The position numbers and the translations under genes were made by a program. From JAYVYM01 sp046593925 (GTDB lineage Bacteria; Actinomycetota; Actinomycetes; Mycobacteriales; SCTD01): a stretch of 48,998 nt of DNA. The notes under the pieces were generated by a model. It was not told the DNA's origin. It ran no database searches and worked only from the letters and a program-made list of their open reading frames with translations. Location: contig JBKJQN010000093.1 of assembly GCA_046593925.1 (NCBI GenBank), forward strand, positions 1 to 48,998, written 5' to 3'. Shown here one piece after another: positions 37,940 to 46,569 of the stretch. Numbering within the stretch: the first letter of the stretch is position 1; every line of letters begins with the position of its first letter.

Positions 37940-39184
37940 TCAGGCCGGGTGCTTCAGGCCGGGTGCTGTTAGGGAGCCGTCGGGGGACAACAGCACGGGA
38001 CGGGCGTGGACATAGCCGACGCTGTGGCCGTCCGACTCGACGGTGAAGATGACGGCGTCGGGGCGGCGGTCGATCTCGACCCCGGACAGTGCCGCCACGG
38101 CCCCGTGAACGGAGTACTGGCCCTCGCCGAGCCAGATGCCGGCGAGCGTGATCTCGAAGGTCCGGTCGCCCGACAGCGGTGGCAGGGTCACGCCCATCAG
38201 CCGGGTGTTGGTGCCGTAGACGGCCTGGCCGAGCGGGGTGTCGATGCCGATGCCGAGAATCCAGTCGTTGAGCCCGGCCGGCGCGCTGACGTCGACGGAG
38301 AACACCAGGTCGCCGCCGGGCGGCACGGTGGTCACCGCTTGGCCGCTGCTGTCGAGCAGCCGTACGGCGGTCACCTGCGCAGCCGGCGGGGCCCCCTCCG
38401 GCTCACGCTCGCGCTCGCGGTCCCGGTCGGACAGCCGGGTGGCCTCGAACTCTGCACGCAGGACCTTGAGCGACTCGCGGGGCGGCCCGTCGGCAATGAC
38501 GTTGCCGTGCTCCAGCACGACCGCCCGGTCGCACAGCTCGGCCACCTGGTCGAGTGCGTGCGACACCAGGACGATCGTGCGGCCTTCGTGCTGGAAGCCG
38601 CGGATACGGTCCATGCACTTGCGCTGGAAAGGCTCATCACCGACCGACAGGACCTCGTCGACGAGCAGGATGTCCGGGTCGACGTGCACGGCGACGGCGA
38701 AGGCCAGCCGGACGTACATGCCGGAGGAGTAGAACTTCACCTGCGTGTCGATGAACTGCTCGATGCCGGAGAAGTCCACGATGGCGTCGAAGTAGTGCTC
38801 GGTCTGCGAGCGGGTGAGGCCCAGGATCGAGGCGTTGAGAAAGACGTTTTCGCGGCCTGTCAGGTCGGGGTGGAACCCGGCGCCGAGCTCGAGCAACGCG
38901 GCCAGCCGGCCGCGGTACAGCACCCGGCCGCTGGTCGGCTGCACGATGCCGCCGATGAGCTTGAGCAGCGTGCTCTTGCCCGAGCCGTTGGGGCCGATGA
39001 GCCCGATCGTGGACCCTGACGGGATCTCGAGGTCGACGTTGCGCAGGGCCCAGAAGTCTTCTCGGTGGTCACGGCCGCGGCCGGCGTTGACGATTCGCTC
39101 CTTGAGTGACTTCTCCTTGCGGATGACGAAGCGCTTGGAGACGTCCTCGACCCGGATCACGGTCACCCCGCCGCTCCCGGTCAT
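37940..39184 (-). CDS. Polysaccharide ABC transporter ATPase (Wzt-like) with C-terminal substrate-binding domain
   Basis: ATPase of an ABC-2 glycan exporter, 414 residues. Walker A GPNGSGKST at about 65, signature YSSGMYVRLAFAVA, Walker B ILLVDEVLSVGD and the H-loop LVSHALDQ are complete. After about residue 260 a charged linker (SDRDREREREPEG) leads to a beta-sandwich with LLDSSGQAVTTVPPGGD and GIGIDTPLGQAVYGTNT, as in Wzt C-terminal domains that recognise a terminal cap such as a methylated sugar. The stop of the permease overlaps its ATG by one base (TGATG). A methyltransferase nearby could make the cap. Confidence 0.94.
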   Translation of the reverse strand: MTGSGGVTVIRVEDVSKRFVIRKEKSLKERIVNAGRGRDHREDFWALRNVDLEIPSGSTIGLIGPNGSGKSTLLKLIGGIVQPTSGRVLYRGRLAALLELGAGFHPDLTGRENVFLNASILGLTRSQTEHYFDAIVDFSGIEQFIDTQVKFYSSGMYVRLAFAVAVHVDPDILLVDEVLSVGDEPFQRKCMDRIRGFQHEGRTIVLVSHALDQVAELCDRAVVLEHGNVIADGPPRESLKVLRAEFEATRLSDRDREREREPEGAPPAAQVTAVRLLDSSGQAVTTVPPGGDLVFSVDVSAPAGLNDWILGIGIDTPLGQAVYGTNTRLMGVTLPPLSGDRTFEITLAGIWLGEGQYSVHGAVAALSGVEIDRRPDAVIFTVESDGHSVGYVHARPVLLSPDGSLTAPGLKHPA

Positions 39185-40110
39185 CACAGCTCCTGGGCGA
39201 AGTCGTTCTGCAACCTGGAGAAGATCCGCTGGCCCAGCCAGAGGAGCACGGCGCCCACCGCGGCGAGCAGAAGCAGGGTCAGCCAGATGTGCGGCGGCCC
39301 GGGCTTGCCGTTGCCGGCGACCCAGAACGCCCGCTGGAACGCCAGAATGACGTTGGTCAGCGGGTTCAGGTCGTACAGCGCCCCCAGCATGCCGTCGCCC
39401 AGAACCCGGTGCACCTGCTCCCAGGAGTAGACCGTCGGCGCCGTCCAGAACAGCACCATCAGCAAGATCTCGACGAGGTACTGCACGTCACGCAGGTAGA
39501 CGTTGACCGCGGCGAGGAAGAAGCCCGCCGCCATGGACCAGAGCAGCAGAACCAGCAGCGCGAGAGGGACGTAGAGCAGGTCCCGGCCGGTCGGCGGCTT
39601 GCCGACCAGCAGCGTCGCGAGCACCAGGATGCCCAGCTGCACGACGAAGTTGAACAGCGCCGCCCCGACCATGCTGAGCGGGAACACCTCCCGCGGCAGG
39701 TAGATCTTCTTCACCAGCCCGCCGTTGGCCACGATCGAGCCGGTGCAGGAGCTGACGATCTCGGAGTACAGCTGCCAGGCGGTCAGTCCGGTGAACACGA
39801 AGATCGCGTAGTCCGGGATCGCCCGCTCGGCGCCGAGAAACTTACCGAGCGCGACGTAGTAGATGACCAGCTGTGACAGCGGCCGCATGAGACTCCAGAA
39901 GAAGCCCAGCGTGCTGTCCTTGTAGCGGGCCTTGAGCTCTCGCCGGACCAGCAGCCCGAGCAGCTCGCGGTAGGCCCAGATGTCGCGGAGCGACTGCGCG
40001 GTGCCGCTCACGAAGCCCGGCTGCGGGCCGGCCGGGTGCATCGGCTGCTCGTGCAGGCGGGCCGCGCGCTCGGTGTACGGCGCCCGGGCAACCGGCGCGG
40101 TGAGTGTCAT
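39184..40110 (-). CDS. Polysaccharide ABC transporter permease (Wzm-like)
   Basis: ABC-2 family membrane subunit of 308 residues with six hydrophobic segments after an N-terminal amphipathic part. Visible are the WAYRELLGLLVRRELKARYKDS motif of the Wzm/TagG group, LGFFWSLMRPLSQLVIYYVAL, KIYLPREVFPLS and YDLNPLTNVILAFQRAFW. Partners with the ATPase encoded next to flip lipid-linked glycan out. ATG 40110 overlaps the upstream glycosyltransferase stop as ATGA. Confidence 0.94.
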   Translation of the reverse strand: MTLTAPVARAPYTERAARLHEQPMHPAGPQPGFVSGTAQSLRDIWAYRELLGLLVRRELKARYKDSTLGFFWSLMRPLSQLVIYYVALGKFLGAERAIPDYAIFVFTGLTAWQLYSEIVSSCTGSIVANGGLVKKIYLPREVFPLSMVGAALFNFVVQLGILVLATLLVGKPPTGRDLLYVPLALLVLLLWSMAAGFFLAAVNVYLRDVQYLVEILLMVLFWTAPTVYSWEQVHRVLGDGMLGALYDLNPLTNVILAFQRAFWVAGNGKPGPPHIWLTLLLLAAVGAVLLWLGQRIFSRLQNDFAQEL

Positions 40111-41642
40111 CGGCCTGCTGCCGGGTCGGGGGTCCCGGCTGTGAGGTACTGCCACGTCTCCTCCGCGTACTGGTCCCAGGTGCGGGTGGGTCGTGCCCTG
40201 GCCTGCTCGGACAGCTCGGCGTGCAGGGTGTCGTCGGTGAGCAGCCGCCGGACCGCCGCGGCGATGTCGTCGTCGTCACGTGGGTCGACGAACAGCGCCC
40301 CGCCCGCGCGGGCCGTCTCCGCCATGCTGCCGTACCCGGAGGTCACGACGGGGGTGCCACTCGCCAAGGCCTCGGCGACGGGCAGGCCGAAGCCTTCGTT
40401 CAGTGACGGGAACAGCACGACATGGGCGAGCGCGTACGCCCCCCACAGCAGGTCGTCGGGCAGCCCGGAGCGCGACTCGACAGGTCGGCCGACGCCCTGC
40501 AGCTCGGCGAGTCGGGCGGCGAAGCGCTCGCTGCGCCAGGCGTTGCCGCCGACGAAGAGCACGGAGAAGGCCAGCCCCTCGCGCCACAGCAGCTCCATCG
40601 CGTGCAGCACCGCCAGGTGGTTCTTACGCGGCTCGTGGCTGCCGACGACCAGCACCATCGGCAGGCCCGCGACCGCGAGCTGGTCGCGGGCGGCCGCCAG
40701 GGCCCCCGCGGACGCCACGTCCGCCTCGACGGCGAGCGCGACGGCCCGGACATCAGGGCCGGCGAGCCCCGCGCCGGCCAGCATGGCCCGCCAGCCGGCG
40801 TACTCGTCGCGGGCCGCATCGGAGATCGCGGCGACCCGGTCCATCAGGGCCGCGGCCGAGAGCATCGAGGCGAAACCGCCACCCATGCCCTCACCGGTCG
40901 TCTCCGCCGAGGTGATCGGGACGCAGTCAAAACCGATCATCGCCGTGCTCGACCCGGAGAATGCGACGACGCCCTCGAGTCGACGGGCTCGTTCCGGTTC
41001 GGTCAGCAGCTCCGGGAGCAGGTACGTGCACTTCCACGGGACCAGGACGGTGCGCCCGGCGTCGGTCCTGGTGGCGGCCGGCGTGCCGTGCAGGGCGCGC
41101 TCGCGCTCGGTGGGGTCGAGCTCGATGAGGCCCGTCCACCTGGCGGTCCAGCGCACCACGACCACCTCGTGGTCGCGCGCCCAGCGCTGCGCGGCCATCC
41201 GTGAGACCCGCTGGATCCCCGTCGCCAGCGTCGTGTCCGCGGTGTGGTGCAGGTCGACCAGGACGGTGCCGGTCACCACCCGGACCGGCGGCAGCCCGCC
41301 GCGCGCGGTCAGCCGGCCGAGGCGGGTGCGTGGCAGGTGCCGGTCGACGACGGCGAGGGCGCCGTCGAGCCGCGCGAGGCGCAGGGCCGACACCACAGCG
41401 GCCCGGTCAGGCAGCTGGCCGCCGAGCACGGCCACCAGCAGCCAGACGGTAGAGCTGTCCGGTACGGCCAGCGCGCGTTCGACGGCTTCGAGCAGCCCTC
41501 GGGTCGGGACATCCGCTGGGACATCGCGCTCGAGAGCGGCCAGGACCGTACGCAGCCGGTCGTGCACCGCTTCGCGGCGCGCCCGGCCGGACCGGTCGAC
41601 CCGGGCCGCGAGGGCAGCGGTCACCGGACGGGCGTCAGGCAT
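40107..41642 (-). CDS. Glycosyltransferase family 4 with N-terminal helical domain
   Basis: A 511-residue glycosyltransferase. Residues 1-110 form a helical region including STVWLLVAVLGGQLPDRAAV; the GT-B fold follows with TGTVLVDLHHTADTTLATGIQRV near 125, VLVVGSHEPRKNHLAVLHAME and the donor-site FPSLNEGFGLPVAEALASGTPVVTSGYGSM. The whole layout repeats in the C-terminal half of the upstream gene, so the two are paralogues. Donor and acceptor unknown; GDP-mannose-derived donors are suggested by context. ATG 41642 overlaps the upstream stop by eight bases. Confidence 0.92.
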   Translation of the reverse strand: MPDARPVTAALAARVDRSGRARREAVHDRLRTVLAALERDVPADVPTRGLLEAVERALAVPDSSTVWLLVAVLGGQLPDRAAVVSALRLARLDGALAVVDRHLPRTRLGRLTARGGLPPVRVVTGTVLVDLHHTADTTLATGIQRVSRMAAQRWARDHEVVVVRWTARWTGLIELDPTERERALHGTPAATRTDAGRTVLVPWKCTYLLPELLTEPERARRLEGVVAFSGSSTAMIGFDCVPITSAETTGEGMGGGFASMLSAAALMDRVAAISDAARDEYAGWRAMLAGAGLAGPDVRAVALAVEADVASAGALAAARDQLAVAGLPMVLVVGSHEPRKNHLAVLHAMELLWREGLAFSVLFVGGNAWRSERFAARLAELQGVGRPVESRSGLPDDLLWGAYALAHVVLFPSLNEGFGLPVAEALASGTPVVTSGYGSMAETARAGGALFVDPRDDDDIAAAVRRLLTDDTLHAELSEQARARPTRTWDQYAEETWQYLTAGTPDPAAGR

Positions 41643-44340
41643 GCAGCATCCGTTCTTGCGGGGGGCCGGAGCGCGGACCGGACAGCCGGAGGCAGTCCCA
41701 CAGCTCGGTCGCGTAGTCGTCCCAGCTGCGCTGCGGGCGGCGCGCGATCTGCGCGCGCAGCTGATCCAGCAGTGCGTCGTCGACGAGCAGTCGGCGCATG
41801 CCCTCGAGGACCGCCAGGTCGTCGCGGGGGTCGACGGGCAGGGTGCCGCCGTCGGCACCGATCTCGCGGATGCTCCCGTAGCTCGTGACCAGCGCCGGCG
41901 TCGAGCGGGCGAGCGACTCCGCGACCGGCAGGCCGTAGCCCTCGTGCACCGAGACGAACACCGAGAAGCGGGCGTCGCGGTAGCTGGCGTCCAGGGCCTC
42001 GTCGGTGATGGAGGTCAGCACCTCGACGGACCGGCCGGCCCGCCGGGCCTGGCGGATCGCACGCGGGAAGTCGGTGCCCCAGCCGCCGGCCCCGACGAAG
42101 CGCAGCCGGAACACCAGGCCCTCGCGCCACAGGACCTCCGCCGCCCACAGGACGGCGAGCTGGTTCTTGCGGGGTTCGAAGCTCCCCACGCAGAGCACGA
42201 GGGGCGCGCCGTGCCGGGTGGCGACCCGACTGTCAGGCGGGGACCCGGAGGCGTCGACGGGCAGCGCGCACTCGTTGACCTCGGGGCCGACCAACCCCTG
42301 GCCGGGCAGCATCTGTGCGAAGCCCCGGAACTCGCTGGTCGCCGAGACGCTGATGCCCGCGACCGCCGCCATGTACTTGACCGCCGTCAGGTAGTGCACG
42401 AACCGGTTGGGCTCGGCGAGCGGCAGCAGGCCCGCACTGACGATCGGGATGCAGTCGTAGCCGACGGCGACGACCCGGTTGCCGGACCACTGGCCGACGG
42501 CGGCGAGCCGCTCGCAGGCCTCCCGGCTCGGCACCTCGAGCAGGACGACCGTGCTGCGCCAGGGGACGACGAGCGCGTGCGGCGTCGCACGGTCCCCAGC
42601 CGGCCCGGCCCGGCCCCACGCCAGGACCCGGTCGCGTTCCAAGGACGACAGGCGCCGCAGGGCCTGGTGGCCCGCTGTCCAGGCGACGGGGACCACGTCG
42701 TGCCCGGCCGACCAGCGCGGCAGCGTGGTGCGTACGACGCGCTGGATGCCGCTGTGCAGGTCGTGCTGCGCGGAGAAGTCGACGTCGACGACGACGCCAC
42801 CCTCGACGAGCTCGAGGGACCAGGACGCCGTGCCGGCCCGGCCCGCGGCCTGCAGTGAGTCCTCGAGCAGCCAGAGGGTGGCGCTGGTGCGGTCGGCCAG
42901 CTCGAAGGTGCGGACGGCCAGGCGGAGCTCGTCGTCGCTCGGGAAGCGACCGGAGAGCGCCACCATGAGCAGCCAGGTGCGGTCGGGCGCCGGGTCGGCC
43001 TGCACGCTCTGGACCATCCGGTCGAGGAGCTCGGCGAACTCGCGGGCGGGCCCGGCCGTCGAGTCGGCGGGCTCCGACGACGGCCCGAGCAGGGCCCCGG
43101 CGATGGCCCGCAGGCGTTGCACGCCCACCAGCTCGTCGACCGGCGCGGCGGCGGCAGCACCCGAGGCCGGGACGCGGACCGGGACGGCACCCGCCGGCGG
43201 GGAGGACCGCTGCCGTCGCTGCTCACGCAGCAGCTCGGCGGTCGACTCCGGGAGCGCCGCGATCACCTCGGCCCGCAGCGCGGTGCGCGCCGCCGACAGC
43301 TGCGCTCGCAGCGCCCCCACCCGGGAGCGGCCGCGCCGCAGTGCAGGAGCTGCCGGGCCGGTGGCTGCCAGGGTGCGCACGGTGCGCAGCGGTCGAGTGA
43401 CCCGCCAGGACAGTGTGCGGCGGACCGCCTCGAGCTCGGCCTGGACCCGCGCGGTCTCGCCCGCAGAATGGGCCGCGGTGTCGCTCCACCGCTGCAGCGC
43501 GGCGGTGCGCCAGCGCACCGTCTCCTGGGCGCCGTCGGTGACCCGGGCCTGCAGAGCCGCAGACTCCTGGCGCGCGGTCTGCAGATCGGTGGTGGCCCTG
43601 TCGCGTTCGTCGCGCAGGGTGCGCAGCGGCAGGCTGGTGAACGTGTCGAGGGCGCAGGCGGGGTAGCCCAGCGGTGCGGCGAGGCGCTCGGCGTGCTCCT
43701 GCGCGACGTAGAAGCGGGACAGCCCGTCGAACAGGCACAGGACGTAGCCGGCACCGACGACGATGTGCTCCCACGCCCGGTGGGTCTGATCGCTCGACGT
43801 CGGCGCGGTGGCCTCGATGACCAGGACCCAGGGCCGGAAGCGCCTCAAGTCGATGCTCTGCAGCACCGCGAGCTCGGAGCCCTCGGTGTCGACGGTGAGG
43901 AAGTGGATGTCGCGGCCGTCGTCCCAGCCCGCGTCGGCAAGCACCTCGTCGAGCCGCCTGGCCGGCACGGTGCGCTGCTGCACCTGCCAGCCGTCGGTGC
44001 TGTGCTTGCCGGCGATCTCCGGTCGGATGGTCGACAGCCCCGAATGGGCAATCTCGTGCAACACCACCTCGTCCCGGTCGAGGTGGCCGACGACCGCCTC
44101 GACCTGGTGGTCCTCGGGCCGCAGGTCGCGATGCGCGGCCGCCAGGGAGGGCACCGGCTCGGCCGTGACGCCGCGCCAGCCACGCTGGTAGAACGCCCAG
44201 GAGATGGAGTCGACGACCGGGTCGTTGGCGCCGACATCGATGTACCGGCCGGTGCCGGCGGGGACCACCGGACCCAGCGCACGCCAGAGCACGACGTCCT
44301 CGGCGTTCTGCGCGAAGGACTCGAAGCGCTCACTGGTCAC
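41635..44340 (-). CDS. FkbM methyltransferase - glycosyltransferase fusion
   Basis: A 901-residue two-enzyme protein. Residues about 1-230 are an FkbM-type methyltransferase: SFAQNAEDVVLWRALG, GRYIDVGANDPVVDSISWAFY as the SAM site, and FLTVDTEGSELAVLQSID. A charged, partly coiled-coil linker of about 170 residues follows. The C-terminal half repeats the neighbour's layout: WLLMVALSGRFPSDDEL, DFSAQHDLHSGIQRV, VLCVGSFEPRKNQLAVLWAAE and FVSVHEGYGLPVAESLARSTPALVTSYGS. It probably adds a sugar and O-methylates it. GTG 44340 starts exactly at the FkbM motif. Divergent from gmd with 115 bases between. Confidence 0.93.
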   Translation of the reverse strand: MTSERFESFAQNAEDVVLWRALGPVVPAGTGRYIDVGANDPVVDSISWAFYQRGWRGVTAEPVPSLAAAHRDLRPEDHQVEAVVGHLDRDEVVLHEIAHSGLSTIRPEIAGKHSTDGWQVQQRTVPARRLDEVLADAGWDDGRDIHFLTVDTEGSELAVLQSIDLRRFRPWVLVIEATAPTSSDQTHRAWEHIVVGAGYVLCLFDGLSRFYVAQEHAERLAAPLGYPACALDTFTSLPLRTLRDERDRATTDLQTARQESAALQARVTDGAQETVRWRTAALQRWSDTAAHSAGETARVQAELEAVRRTLSWRVTRPLRTVRTLAATGPAAPALRRGRSRVGALRAQLSAARTALRAEVIAALPESTAELLREQRRQRSSPPAGAVPVRVPASGAAAAAPVDELVGVQRLRAIAGALLGPSSEPADSTAGPAREFAELLDRMVQSVQADPAPDRTWLLMVALSGRFPSDDELRLAVRTFELADRTSATLWLLEDSLQAAGRAGTASWSLELVEGGVVVDVDFSAQHDLHSGIQRVVRTTLPRWSAGHDVVPVAWTAGHQALRRLSSLERDRVLAWGRAGPAGDRATPHALVVPWRSTVVLLEVPSREACERLAAVGQWSGNRVVAVGYDCIPIVSAGLLPLAEPNRFVHYLTAVKYMAAVAGISVSATSEFRGFAQMLPGQGLVGPEVNECALPVDASGSPPDSRVATRHGAPLVLCVGSFEPRKNQLAVLWAAEVLWREGLVFRLRFVGAGGWGTDFPRAIRQARRAGRSVEVLTSITDEALDASYRDARFSVFVSVHEGYGLPVAESLARSTPALVTSYGSIREIGADGGTLPVDPRDDLAVLEGMRRLLVDDALLDQLRAQIARRPQRSWDDYATELWDCLRLSGPRSGPPQERMLHA

Positions 44341-44455
44341 GACGGGCGAGCATAGGCGGGACGGCGGTACATACGAGCAGCGCGCGCCGCGCCGCCCACC
44401 GGCCGTGTGATGGGTAGCGTCGGCCGCCCGCCCCCCCGCCTGCCGAGAGGTCGAC

Positions 44456-45439
44456 GTGCCCAGCGCACTCATCACCGGGATCACCGGCCAGGACGGCCTG
44501 TACCTCGCCGAGCATCTGCTCGCGAAGGGCTACGACGTCTACGGGCTCATCCGCGGCCAGAACAACCCCAAGTACGAGCTGGTGCGACGGGTCGTCCCGG
44601 GGGTCCGGCTGCTGACCGGCGACCTGACCGACCTGTCCAGCCTGCTGCGGGCGCTCGAGACCTCGCAGCCCCAGGAGCTCTACAACCTGGGGGCCATCTC
44701 GTTTGTGGCGTACTCGTGGGAGAACGCGCGGGTGACCTCCGAGGTGACCGGGCTGGGGGTGCTCAACGTCCTGGAGGCCGTCCGCCTCTACAGCCGGGGC
44801 GATCTGGCGCGGGTCCGGTTCTACCAGGCGTCCAGCTCGGAGATGTTCGGCAAGGTCCAGCAGGTTCCGCAGAGCGAGGCGACCCTGCTGTGGCCCCGAT
44901 CGCCGTACGGCGTGGCCAAGGTGTACGGCCACTACATGACGATCAACTACCGCGAGTCGTACGGCCTGCACGCCTCCTCGGGGATCCTGTTCAACCACGA
45001 GTCACCGCGTCGCGGGCCGGAGTTCGTCACACGCAAGGTGTCGCAGGCGGTCGCCCGCATCTCGCTCGGGCTGCAGGACGGCATCGTGATGGGCAACCTC
45101 GACGCCCGTCGTGACTGGGGTTTCGCCGGCGACTACGTCGACGCCATGTGGCGGATGCTGCAGCAGGACACCGCCGACGACTACGTCATCGCCACCGGAC
45201 AGACGCACTCGATCCGCGAACTGCTCGACGTCGCCTTCCGCCGGGTCGGCATCGCGGACTGGGAGCCGCTGGTCACCCAGGACCCGCGCTTCCTGCGGCC
45301 GGCCGAGGTCGACCTGCTGATCGGCGACGCCGGCAAGGCGCGCGACACGCTGGGCTGGACCCCGGAGGTCGGGTTCCAGCAGCTCGTCGAGATGATGGTC
45401 GACAACGACCTCGTGGAGCAGAAGGCGCTGGGGCGCTGA
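44456..45439 (+). CDS. gmd: GDP-mannose 4,6-dehydratase
   Basis: Converts GDP-mannose to GDP-4-keto-6-deoxymannose, the entry to GDP-fucose, GDP-rhamnose and related sugars. The 327-residue SDR has ITGITGQDGLYLAEHLL for NADP, LTGDLTDLSSLLRAL, YNLGAISFVAYSW, QASSSEMFG with the catalytic Ser/Thr and Glu region, the SPYGVAKVYGHY Tyr-Lys pair, and the GMD signature NHESPRRGPEFVTRKVS and LGNLDARRDWG (reading GNLDARRDWGFAGDYVDAM). GTG 44456 follows GAGAGG. It sits directly before a paralogue. Confidence 0.95.
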   Translation: MPSALITGITGQDGLYLAEHLLAKGYDVYGLIRGQNNPKYELVRRVVPGVRLLTGDLTDLSSLLRALETSQPQELYNLGAISFVAYSWENARVTSEVTGLGVLNVLEAVRLYSRGDLARVRFYQASSSEMFGKVQQVPQSEATLLWPRSPYGVAKVYGHYMTINYRESYGLHASSGILFNHESPRRGPEFVTRKVSQAVARISLGLQDGIVMGNLDARRDWGFAGDYVDAMWRMLQQDTADDYVIATGQTHSIRELLDVAFRRVGIADWEPLVTQDPRFLRPAEVDLLIGDAGKARDTLGWTPEVGFQQLVEMMVDNDLVEQKALGR

Positions 45440-45456
45440 GCGCGGGCCTGCCTGAC

Positions 45457-46437
45457 GTGGGCAACGGACCCGGCGGGTCCGCGCTGGTCACCGGCATCAC
45501 CGGTCAGGACGGCGGCTACCTGGCTGAGCGGCTGCTCGCCGAGGGGTGGGCCGTCCACGGGATGGTGCACGGCGACGACCCCGGGCTGGCGGGCCTGCGG
45601 GCCCGCTGCCCCGACGCGATGCTGCACGACGGCGACCTGCGCGACGAGGCCTCGCTGGCCCTGGTCGTCCGCGACGCCGACCCCGACGAGGTCTACAACC
45701 TTGGCGGGATCAGCTCGGTGGCCTTCTCGTGGGAGCACCCGGTCCTGACCGCCGACGTGGTCGCGCTCGGCGCCGCGCGGCTGCTCGACCAGGTATGGCA
45801 GCACCAGCAGCGCCGCGGCCGGCCGGTGCGGTTCGTCCAGGCGTCCAGCGCCGAGATGTTCGGCGACCCCCAGACCGCCCCGCAGGACGAGTCGACGCCG
45901 GTCCGGCCGACGTCGCCGTACGGCGCGGCGAAGGCGCATGCCCACGCGCTCACCGGCGTGCACCGGGCCCGCGGCCTGCACGCGGTCTCGATGGTCCTGT
46001 ACAACCACGAGTCGCCCCGGCGGCCGGCCACCTTCGTCACCCGCAAGATCACCCAGGGGGCGGCCCGGATCGCGTGTGGCCTGCAGGACGAGCTGGTCCT
46101 GGGCAACCTGGAGGCGCGCCGGGACTGGGGCTGGGCCCCGGACTACGTCGACGCGATGGTGCGCGCCGCCCGGCACCCGGTCGCCGACGACTACATCGTG
46201 GCGACCGGTGAGGCGCGCACGGTCCGCGAGTTCGTCGAGGCCGCCTTCGCCCGGGCCGGCGTCGACGCCTGGCAGGACCGCGTACGCATCGATCCCGCGC
46301 TGGTGCGCCCGGTCGACGCGGCCCTGCAGGTCGGCGACGCGAGCCGGGCCCGCAGCGTGCTCGGTTGGGCGCCGACCATCGGCTTCGACGAGCTGGTCGG
46401 CCGGATGGTCGACGTCGACCTGGCGCCTGCCGGCTGA
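45457..46437 (+). CDS. GDP-mannose 4,6-dehydratase-like paralogue (dehydratase or reductase)
   Basis: A 326-residue SDR closely related to the preceding enzyme: VTGITGQDGGYLAERLL, LHDGDLRDEASLAL, YNLGGISSVAFSWEHP, QASSAEMFG, SPYGAAKAHAHAL with the Tyr-Lys pair, NHESPRRPATFVTRKI and LGNLEARRDWGWAPDYVDAM. All catalytic elements are kept. A second GMD-type gene may act as the 4-keto reductase (RMD-like, giving GDP-D-rhamnose) or on another nucleotide sugar; sequence alone does not decide. GTG 45457 is taken as start; CTG 45436, overlapping the gmd stop as CTGA, is also in frame. Confidence 0.88.
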   Translation: MGNGPGGSALVTGITGQDGGYLAERLLAEGWAVHGMVHGDDPGLAGLRARCPDAMLHDGDLRDEASLALVVRDADPDEVYNLGGISSVAFSWEHPVLTADVVALGAARLLDQVWQHQQRRGRPVRFVQASSAEMFGDPQTAPQDESTPVRPTSPYGAAKAHAHALTGVHRARGLHAVSMVLYNHESPRRPATFVTRKITQGAARIACGLQDELVLGNLEARRDWGWAPDYVDAMVRAARHPVADDYIVATGEARTVREFVEAAFARAGVDAWQDRVRIDPALVRPVDAALQVGDASRARSVLGWAPTIGFDELVGRMVDVDLAPAG

Positions 46438-46569
46438 CCGTTCGGCGTCGCGCACTTGCCCAGCAGCCCCGGCGGGATCACGCTCCAGCAGCACGCCGCC
46501 GGTGCCGACGGTCCACGGGACAGCGCACGGGCGACCTGCACGAGCGACGGCACGACGAAGGAGCCCGCG

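Noticed and set aside
40036..42858. Plus-strand open frame of 940 codons
   Set aside because: Spans the antisense of the exporter-side glycosyltransferase and the fusion gene; Ser/Arg/Ala-rich without motifs.
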